A DNA stretch of 10,116 nucleotides from Chloroflexota bacterium. Its GTDB lineage: Bacteria; Chloroflexota; Anaerolineae; UBA7937; B3-Chlor. Every line of letters starts with the position of its first letter. Positions within the stretch are counted from its first letter, which is position 1. Below, in pieces: positions 1-7,500 of this stretch. The position numbers and the translations under genes are program-made. The notes beneath the pieces were generated by a model that did no database searches, was not told the origin of the DNA, and was given only the letters and a program-made list of their open reading frames with translations. The stretch is from NCBI GenBank assembly GCA_030616025.1, contig JAUWYD010000023.1:1-10116 (forward strand). Direction: 5' to 3'.

Positions 1-1
1 T

Positions 2-298
2 GTCATAGAGCGAGCGATGATTCTATGCAGCGATGACGTGATCAACGTAGGGGATCTTCCTGCAGAAATCGTGAGCAAGGAGCCGGGCGTGGCATTTGCA
101 GGAAATCTCCTGCCGATTCCGCCGGTGGCTTCCGGTGTGGATATGAAGGCTACCATTGCGGACATCGAGAAGCGAATGATAACGGAAGCGCTGGCGCAGA
201 CCCAAGGCAACAAGAGCCGGGCGGCAAGGCTGCTGGGGGTTAGTCGCGACGTTCTCAATTATAGTATACAGAAATACGGCTTGCAGATAGATCATTGA
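2..298 (+). CDS. Sigma-54-dependent transcriptional activator, C-terminal fragment (Fis-type HTH)
   Basis: This is the 3' end of a bacterial enhancer-binding protein (NtrC/AtoC-like); the 5' part lies outside the window. The open frame enters at base 2 and gives 98 codons before TGA 296-298. It begins VIERAMILCSDDVI, the segment that normally closes the AAA+ sigma-54 interaction domain in this family. A variable linker follows, then a Fis-type DNA-binding domain: IEKRMITEAL, then GNKSRAARLLGVSRDVLNY and a closing QKYGL. The ATG at 17 is internal and not the real start. Such proteins bind upstream sites as oligomers and use ATP hydrolysis to open sigma-54 promoters. The first domain (receiver, PAS, GAF or other) cannot be seen, so the input signal is unknown. 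A consensus sigma-54 promoter about 435 bp downstream makes the next operon a likely target; that link is inferred. The fold assignment is secure. Confidence 0.93.
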   Translation, partial: VIERAMILCSDDVINVGDLPAEIVSKEPGVAFAGNLLPIPPVASGVDMKATIADIEKRMITEALAQTQGNKSRAARLLGVSRDVLNYSIQKYGLQIDH

Positions 299-732
299 CG
301 GATAGAGTGGCCTTGCTCCAGCGGTCAAGAGATCTCAGGCTTCTTCGTTCTATCCGGTTGGCCTCCTTCCCACAAAACCTCTCTCCGCGCCCCGCGGTGC
401 ACCTCCTTCCTCTCGCCGAGACCTTCCAAGCTGTATGAAGTGCGGAATTCTCCGCACTGAGTGATTTTCCTCACGACTAGCGTCGGCCACAGGTAGGAGT
501 CCACTGCTTCTGGTCTAGCTGTTCGTGGGCGGGCGCTTCGGTGTCGATGCTTCGTTTCTACTTCCCACGATCCCAGGACCACTAGGTGTGGTGGCTGGGA
601 GGGAGATGTCCACCCACATATAGTATCCCCGCAGATACCTCTCCCGGGCAATCGCCTTCCGCGGTCCTGTAGCGCTTTCGACCTTCTGCGGCCCGAACTT
701 CCACGTGTACCTCGTCTTCTGAGGTGGTCAGC
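299..732. other. Long intergenic control region without a supported gene
   Basis: About 430 bases lie between the activator's stop codon and the sigma-54 promoter. The + strand is pyrimidine-rich; in 361-430 I count 49 C or T out of 70. Reading frames on the minus strand here give Arg/Gly/Ser-rich translations with no recognisable family, so I treat them as chance. Contents I can point to are an 8-bp spaced inverted repeat at 299-306/349-356 (42-nt loop, no U-tract), a perfect 8+4+8 palindrome at 439-458, and two direct copies of CCTTCYGCGG at 655-664 and 682-691. The length suits a sigma-54 control region, which needs room for distant activator sites and DNA bending. A small RNA cannot be excluded, but I see no clear structure for one. 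Confidence 0.6.
439..458. promoter_or_regulatory. Perfect inverted repeat, candidate activator (UAS) site
   Basis: AGTGCGGA-ATTC-TCCGCACT has two perfect 8-bp arms and a 4-nt spacer, giving a two-fold symmetric 20-bp element. Dimeric Fis-type helix-turn-helix domains of sigma-54 activators bind sites of this general form upstream of their promoters. It lies about 275 bp before the -24 element, farther than the usual 80-200 bp but within looping range. It has no U-tract and is not next to the stop codon at 298, so a terminator is unlikely. Assignment to the neighbouring activator is inferred from proximity only. Confidence 0.45.
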
Positions 733-749
733 CTGGCACGCATCTTGCA
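733..749 (+). promoter_or_regulatory. Sigma-54 (-24/-12) promoter
   Basis: The sequence CTGGCACGCATCTTGCA matches the sigma-54 consensus TGGCACG-N4-TTGCA at every defined base. The invariant GG (735-736) and GC (747-748) are separated by exactly 10 nt. Transcription would start around 760, leaving a 25-40 nt leader before the response-regulator start. It faces the four-gene operon and lies downstream of a gene for a sigma-54 activator. The long upstream region is consistent with enhancer-dependent control. I see no competing convincing -35/-10 pair nearby. Confidence 0.87.
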
Positions 750-800
750 GCAGAGTAGTAGCAGGGGGCTCCACGGGTACACGGTGTGGGCAGCAAAGAG

Positions 801-1208
801 ATGTCGGAAACCTGGGCGAAGTTGCTGATAGCTGAAGATGAGGACACGCTGTCGTTCTTCCTCCGACAGAGCCTAGAGGACTCCACGCCTCCTTTCATGG
901 TGGAGGTCGTGGATGCTGGTGACCGGGCTTTGAGGAAGGTGCTGACAGACAAGTTTGATCTCATCATAGTGGATCTCCGTCTTCCAGATATGGACGGTCT
1001 GGCCCTGATCAGGGCCGTGCGGCAGTTCGATCCTTTCATGAAGGTAATCGTCATGACCGCCTACGGTTCTCCAGAGACGGAGAAGGAAGTCAAGAAACTC
1101 GGGATTCACGGATATGTCACTAAGCCTTTCGTTATTGAAGACATGAAGAGAATGATAACTCAGATAATGACGGACAAACCGTCGTGTGGAAGGGGGTCAA
1201 GAGCATGA
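801..1208 (+). CDS. Single-domain response regulator (receiver only)
   Basis: This is a 135-residue CheY-like receiver with no output domain. All key positions are present: acidic pocket E12/D13 within IAEDED, phospho-acceptor D58 in IIVDLRLPDMDG, switch T86 in VIVMTAYG, aromatic Y105 and K108 in YVTKPF. It should therefore be phosphorylated by a histidine kinase, none of which is in the window. After the receiver only about 20 residues remain, so it acts through protein-protein contacts or as a phosphorelay intermediate rather than by binding DNA. I chose ATG 801 because MSETWAKLLIAEDE is a normal receiver start. An in-frame GTG at 786 would add five residues, and neither start has a strong Shine-Dalgarno sequence. 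It is the first gene after the sigma-54 promoter, and its stop overlaps the next start (ATGA). Its co-transcription with a NACHT protein and a peptidase suggests it gates that module. Confidence 0.93.
   Translation: MSETWAKLLIAEDEDTLSFFLRQSLEDSTPPFMVEVVDAGDRALRKVLTDKFDLIIVDLRLPDMDGLALIRAVRQFDPFMKVIVMTAYGSPETEKEVKKLGIHGYVTKPFVIEDMKRMITQIMTDKPSCGRGSRA
1190..1196 (+). promoter_or_regulatory. Ribosome binding site for the small membrane protein
   Basis: AAGGGGG lies 8 nt before ATG 1205 and inside the end of the response-regulator gene. It decides the start: the in-frame GTG at 1184 lies upstream of it and has no purine-rich element of its own. The ATGA overlap at 1205-1208 suggests translational coupling. 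Confidence 0.7.
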
Positions 1209-1516
1209 GGTACGAGATTCAGATCGTTATGTCAGTCAGTCTCTTCGTAATTGGTGTCCTGTCATCGGTTTCGGGTCTCTGGATCATTCTGGCGAAGGAG
1301 TATCACCAAGCGATGAAGCAGTTGTCGGCCCAGTCCGTGAGGATCACCGGCCGTGCCGTCACGCAGGACTCAGTAGCGCCTATGATCGATTCAGCATCTC
1401 GAATGGTGGAGGCCATCAACCAACTCATCCGCACCGCAGCTGGCGTCGGCGCTTTTCTGTGCGTGGTGGGCGTCATGATCTGTGTCGTCGCCTTCTGGAT
1501 GATTGGCAAAGTGTGA
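1205..1516 (+). CDS. Small two-helix membrane protein of unknown function
   Basis: This 103-residue protein matches no family I recognise. Two long hydrophobic stretches are visible, at about residues 5-30 (starting IQIVMSVSLFVIGVL) and 78-100 (GVGAFLCVVGVMICVVAFW). Between them is a soluble, probably helical segment of about 47 residues with mixed charges (KEYHQAMKQLSAQ, then SASRMVEAINQLIR). A hairpin with both ends on the same side of the inner membrane is the simplest topology. There is no lipobox or cleavable signal peptide; the first helix is long and lacks a clear cleavage site. It overlaps the response regulator by 4 nt and sits 10 nt before the NACHT gene, so the three are almost certainly co-translated. 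It could anchor, sense, or act as a membrane partner of the NACHT/peptidase pair. Holin- or pore-like behaviour is possible but unsupported by any motif. Confidence 0.85.
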   Translation: MRYEIQIVMSVSLFVIGVLSSVSGLWIILAKEYHQAMKQLSAQSVRITGRAVTQDSVAPMIDSASRMVEAINQLIRTAAGVGAFLCVVGVMICVVAFWMIGKV

Positions 1517-1523
1517 GGGGGAG
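1515..1523 (+). promoter_or_regulatory. Ribosome binding site for the NACHT-TPR gene
   Basis: GAGGGGGAG overlaps the preceding stop codon and ends 3 nt before ATG 1527; the AGGGGG core is 5 nt away. It favours ATG 1527 over the in-frame TTG at 1503, which would lie inside the preceding gene and upstream of this element. Confidence 0.75.
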
Positions 1524-1526
1524 ACG

Positions 1527-4500
1527 ATGAGCGAGATGGAGAACGGAGGCCTGCCCGAGTCGGCCGAGGAGGCGGAGGAGCACAGCAATGTGGAACTCAT
1601 AGATGTGCAGACTACCGTGAGAAGGTACCTGCAATGTCTGCTGGATGACTTGGAGTTGCAGGATATCTCATCCTCGTACATACCGCTGCGGCTGAGGCCC
1701 TTTCGAGGGCTGGCTTCCCAGTCACAAGGGGGTGACCAGGATGCTGAGCCACGGTCCGACACTTGGCCTAGGAGTACGTCGGACATCCTTCCATCCCTCG
1801 AAGGTTGGGAGAGGATTGTTCTCCTGGGGAGGGCAGGGGCCGGAAAGACCGCCACATTGCGCTGGCTAGCACATCAGCAGGCAGAACGCTTGTTGACTGG
1901 GGGTAGCTCCCGCCTGGAAGGCAAGAGCACACCAGTACAATACCTACCCCTGTGTGTTGAACTGCCCACGAGGGACCAGGGCGATGGCCTGGTGAGCGCC
2001 CTGGCAGGTGTCTTCGAGAAGTACGAACTGACGGTCAACGAGGAAGCGGTGGGTCACATCCTCGATCACAACGCCATTGTGTTTCTCTTCGATGGCCTGG
2101 AGCGCATTCGTGACACCCAACTTCTGGATGAGGTGGCCCGCTTGGTCGAGTCCGGAAATGCGAAGTGTGTCGTCGCATGCCGCACGGAGGACTATGGCGC
2201 TTACCGACGCTGGCTCGAAGACCCGCATGTGCTTGAGCTTGAGGATATGGATGAGGAAGAGCGCAGGACTTACATACAGAGCCAGCTGCCTGAATCCGCT
2301 AGGCCCTTCGCCCTGGCGAGGGCCAGAGGTGAGGAGCAACTCTGGAACCTGCTCAGGATTCCCCTCTTCTCAACGACATTCGTGGAGCTGGCGGAGCAGG
2401 CTGCGAATGGATTGGGGTGGGTGGAAGGCACCACGCTCGTGGAGGAGGGAGTGCGGCGGCTATTGGAGGCCGCGAGTTCACGGCTGGACGAGTTGGACAT
2501 TGACGAGGCAAGACGCAATTTGGCGGCCCTGGCTCTCCAAATGCAGCGTGGGGGGAAATCCGAGACCCCTGAGCTTGGTAGTGGACACACTGTCATCCAG
2601 CTTGGTCCACCAGGAACAGCGGTCTCACCGCAGTGGCTTTCTAGCCTTGCCTCCACGGGCATCATAGGCATCTCGAAGGCGGAGGACACCGTTTGGTTTG
2701 CGGACAGCATGGTGCAGGATTACTTCGCCGCGCTAGCCATGAGTGAGTCCTATACAGGCGCGCTGTCCAAGAGCATCTGTCTCGACTCCGAGGAAACGGC
2801 AGAACATTGGGAAGGGGTCTTGCTTCACCTCTACCATTTCTTGTCTGATCGCCTGGGATACTTGCAGCAGCTCTTGCAGACTCGGATTGATGGGTGGGGT
2901 CCTCGCATCGCGGCGAAGTGTCTTGCGTACAACGAGGATTCTGACGAAGCTCGCCAACTGGCGGCATCGCTTTCCCTGGTTGACACCCTTGATCTGACAT
3001 CCGTCTACCGGCTGGGAGTAGCCCTCAAGGGCCTCGGAAAGATGGACGACGCTGCCGCTCTGTTCGAGGGCATGCTCGGGCGTGAGCGAGCGGATCCACG
3101 GCCACGCCAGGAGATGTTGGGCTATCGAGAGAAGTATGGACCGAGTTCCCTCGACTCGTCCTGGCCTGCACAACCTGAGACGCTAATCTCGCGGCGAAAT
3201 CTAGGCCTGCTGTATCGTGAGCTGGATCAGGGAGACAGGGCAGTGACGGAACTGGAAGAAGCTGCCCAAGGAGCAAATGCGGCCTGCTCGGATACGTATC
3301 ACGAGTTGGGGCTAGCGTATCTGCAACAAGGGCGCCTGGAGGATGCGTTGACGTCTTTCCAGCACGCCATAGCCCTCAGTTCTGGGGCGGCTGCCTATCA
3401 TTATAGCGCAGGCGTCGTGCTGAACCATCTGGAGCGCTACGCTGAGGCTCAAGCGGAGCTTCAGCAAGCGACTATGTTGGAGCCCGAGGATCCAGGGCCG
3501 TGTCTGGAGCTGGGCTTTGCCTACGAGAAGCAGGAGTGGTACGAAGAAGCCCTGGCTGCCTATCAGGCAGCCGAAGCGCGCGATCCACGCGAGCCACTGG
3601 GCCCACAGCGGATCAGCAGACTTCTGTCCGTGCACGAGCGATGGGACGAAGCCGCTCAGGCATTGCGGCGTGCGCTGGCACTTGCACCTAACAAAGCAGA
3701 TTGGCATTACGAGTTGGGTGCGCTGCATGACCGCCGTGGCCAGCGCCGGGACGCACTGGCGGAATACCTCCATGCGGCTGATCTGGATCCAAAGAACCCT
3801 GATTACCTCCACACAGCGGGAGCCCTGTTCCTCAAGATGAATCGCCCTGCAAAGGCGATAGACTATCTTTGTGCAGCTGTGGATTTGGACTCGGGGCGGG
3901 CTGACTGGTGCTTTGATCTGGCCTCAGCGATGGCTTCGCAGGGACGGAACGACGAAGCATGGGTTTGGTCGGAGCGCTCAGTGAGCCTCGCGCCAGACGA
4001 TCCCCAGCATCGGGTCCTGGCTGGGAGGATTCTGCGCCAGCTAGGGCGACGCAGCGAGGCAGAGTCCCAGCTAAGACAGGCCGCCGAACTGGACCCACAG
4101 GTGGCAGCTGCGCGTAGTGAACTGGGCCTCCTGCTGGACCACGCCGGACGGCGTGACGAAGCCCTGGGCGAGTATGAAGCTGCAATAGCTCTTGACTCTG
4201 AAGATGCTACCCACCACTATCGGATGGGGATCGTCCTACATGATATGGGTCAACGCGACAAGGCTGTGGCGTCCTTGACTAGAGCGCTTGAGTTGAATCC
4301 TTCCTTTGCTAAGGCAGCCGAGAAGTTGGGTGCCGTCTTCGAAAAAGCCCAGCAGCACGTGGACGCATTGCGGATGTATGACCGGGCAATCGCCGTGGAC
4401 CGGGGAGATGCGAGCTATCACCTGCGTGCGGGGGCTCTGTGCCAGAAGATGGGGCGCATGGAGGATGCACTGGGCCATTTGGAGGAATCTTCAAAACTCG

Positions 4501-7500
4501 ATCCACGGAATGGGGAGATCCACTTCTTGCTGGGCCAGGTCTATGAGATCGACGGGTCGCTGGAAAGAGCCTTGGATGAATACCAAGAGGCGATGGGGTA
4601 TAGCCCGGAGGAGGCAGAGTACCACGTCCGTGCAGCTTTGGTTGCCCATCGTCTCGGACGCTTCAATGAAGCGAGGGCACAGGCTGAGAAGGCGCTGGAA
4701 CTGGAACATGGCCGTCCAGAACTGAACTACGAGTTGGGTAGGATACTGCAGGAGATGGGTTTGTCCGCAGAAGCGGCCGTGTGTCTTGAGAGGGCTGTGG
4801 AGGTCGCACCCGAGGAGCCAGAGTTTCAGTTGCACTATGCGAGGGCTCTTGGCGACCTCGGGCGGGTCGAAGAAGCGATACGAGTGCTGGAAGCAGCCCG
4901 GCGATCACTTCCAGCATCGGCCGGCATCCACGCCGAGTTGGCGGGGCTGTATTCAGCAGAGGGTGGAACAGGTGAGGCCTTGCAGCAGTGGGATGAAGCG
5001 ATCAGGCTTGAACCCGAGGATGCTTCCTTTCACTTGGCAAAGGGGACACTTCTGCGCGATCACTTTGAACCAGAGCTCAGTGTAGCCACCCTTGAGCGAG
5101 CCAGTGCTCTGAATCCTGACAATCCAGAGATCCAATGGCAGTTGGGGCTGAGTCTCGAGGCAGTTGGCCGCGATAAGGAAGCCTACAAAGCGCATGGACG
5201 TGCCGCGAATCTGGCGCCTGACGTCCACAGGTACCAACTATCGTATGGTATCGCGTGCCGGAGGCTGGGTGATCTGAGCCAAGCGACCACTGCCCTCCAG
5301 GCCGCGATTGAACTGGCTCCAGACGATGCGGAGAGTAACCATCAACTTGGCGACCTCCACCTCGAGCAAGGAGAGCCTGATGAAGCCGTGGTCTTCTTGG
5401 AGAAGGCGTGTGCGTTGGATCCCGACGTTGGAGCGTACCATCGCTCCTTAGGCCGAGCCTACTCCATGATGGGCCAGGACGAAGAGGCTATCAGCGCTCT
5501 TGAGCGTGCAAGCACACTGATTGAGGAAGACGACGAACTGCTGTACGAACTGGCCCAGGCCGCTGACGCTCAAGGTTATACGCACAAGGCGCTGGCCCTA
5601 TGTCGTCAAGCTCTTGACTTGAAGCCTCACGATGCTCGGTACCTGGCACAAGCGGCTGAGTTGCTCAGAAGGCTCGGGCAGGACAAGGAGGCTGTCCAGA
5701 CCCTGGAAGAGGCATCAGGGCAGGACGTCCCAGAGATTCAGCACGTACTGGCTCAGCTGTACCGTTCTCAGGGTCGACTGGGAGACTCATTGCACGCGGC
5801 GGAAGAAGCGGTACGGCTCGCACCGTCCAGTGCGGAGTACAGGACCCATTACGCAGAGGTGCTGGTTGACTCGGATCGGGTGGAGGATGCTACGGCGCAC
5901 TTGGAGGAGGGCGTCCGACTCGACCCACGGAACGCGGCCAGCCGGTTCTCCCTTGGCAAGGTACACGAGCGGCAGGGTCTCTTGGAGCAGGCAGTGGATC
6001 AGTACCGGCAAGCTGCAAGTCTGGCTCCTGACCATGCGGAATACCACCTCCGACTAGGGGGTCTGCTTGGGAAGCTAGGACGCTCCGATGAAGCGACAGC
6101 GGCATTGGGAAAGGCCATCGCTCTGGGCCCGGACGATGTTGAGGCATGCTTGACCGCCGGGCAGGTGCTGTATCACCAGGGGGCATATGAGGAGGCTCTA
6201 TCGCAGTTCCAACGTGCTATCGAGCTGGATAGCAGCCTAGTCTCAGCTCAGAGGGCAGCCGGTGCCGCACTGCGCTGTCTCGGCGAGCACACCCGAGCGA
6301 TTGAGGTACTGCGGAAAGCGATCGCATTGGATGCCGCCGATCACGAGACCCACCTTGAAGTTGCGAGAGCTTACGCTGCTGTCGGGGATCTGGAACGCGC
6401 TTTGGACAGCTGCCAAACGGCCATTGACCTGGCTCCGGACCAAGCAAGTTACCATAGGCTCAAGGGCAATTTGCTGCGGAGGCTGGGTCGCACTGATGAG
6501 GCGGTAGGGTGCCTGCGACAGGCGCTGGGGCTGAATGACACAGACATCGAGGCTCACTATGAGCTGTCGCTGGTGTATGAAATGCAAGAGAGGTTCGAGG
6601 AGGCTGCCAAGTCCCACGAGCGAGCTGCTCAGCTTGCCTCTGACTCACCAGAATTCCGCGAACCGCTGGCTGTCGTGGCTTCGAGGATTGCCAAGTCCCT
6701 ACCGATGCCCCGAGCGTCCTCCTGGTTTGAGGAAGTCGAGCGCGAGATGCACGAGGTGCTGGCAACGAGGCCCGAAGATGCTCTTGCCCACAGCCAATTG
6801 GCTCTCATACATGCGAAGAGAGGCAGAGGAGAGAAAGGCGTTGCCGAGTGCAGGAAGGCCATCGAGCTTGATCCTGATAACCCGCTACACCATCACAATC
6901 TAGGTGTGGTGCTCCGTAGCATTGGCAGAGATGAAGAGGCAGTCCAAGAGCTGCTCACGGCGTGCAACTTGGATCCCGAAGACCCTGCTAACCACTATGA
7001 GTTGGGCGTGGCCTACCTCGCTGTAGATCAGTTGGGGCCTGCCATAGCAGCTCTGGAGACGGCCACGCAACTCGCTCCCGTGCGCGCAGACTATCAGTGT
7101 GCCCTGGCGAAGGCTTACGAACAGGCAGGACGTTGTGACGACGCCATTTCAGCACTGACCAAGGCCATGGAGCACAATCCCAATGTTGCCGATAGACACC
7201 ACCACCTGGGCGAGTTGTACAACAAGGGCGAAAGGTACCAGTCCGCCTTGGACGCGTACCTGTCAGCGATCGAGCTGGAGCCGGAGGAGGCCCAATACCA
7301 CTTTGATGCCGGCCTTGCGTATAGGCACATGAGGCGGTACCAGAAAGCGGCCCACTATCTACAAGAGGCGCTCAACAGGAGAGACGATGACCCCCACACG
7401 TGGGCTGAGTTAGGGGCTGCTTTGGAGTCGCAGAGCCGTTGGGAAGACGCAGAGATGGCCTACAAGAAGGCTATGCAGTTGGCGCCAGACGAGCCTTTGT

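Noticed and set aside
299..356. Inverted repeat CGGATAGA (299-306) / TCTATCCG (349-356) as a terminator of the activator gene
   Set aside because: The arms are perfect but the loop is 42 nt and no U-rich tract follows, so it does not look like an intrinsic terminator.
590..619. Imperfect inverted repeat between TGTGGTGG and CCACCCACA
   Set aside because: The arms differ by an inserted base and the region is simple in composition, so it is too weak to call.
325..774. 149-codon minus-strand reading frame in the intergenic region
   Set aside because: The translation is Arg/Gly/Ser-rich with no recognisable motif, and its start region covers the consensus sigma-54 promoter. It looks like a chance frame in pyrimidine-rich DNA.
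786..800. GTG 786 as start of the response regulator
   Set aside because: It is possible, but ATG 801 gives the usual receiver N-terminus and the upstream Shine-Dalgarno candidates are equally poor. It is kept as an alternative.
1503..1526. TTG 1503 as start of the NACHT-TPR gene
   Set aside because: It lies inside the preceding gene, upstream of the strong ribosome binding site at 1515-1523 that serves ATG 1527.
2077..2667. 196-codon + strand frame inside the NACHT gene
   Set aside because: It is out of frame within a well-supported coding region; the translation is Trp/Arg/Ser-rich and matches nothing.
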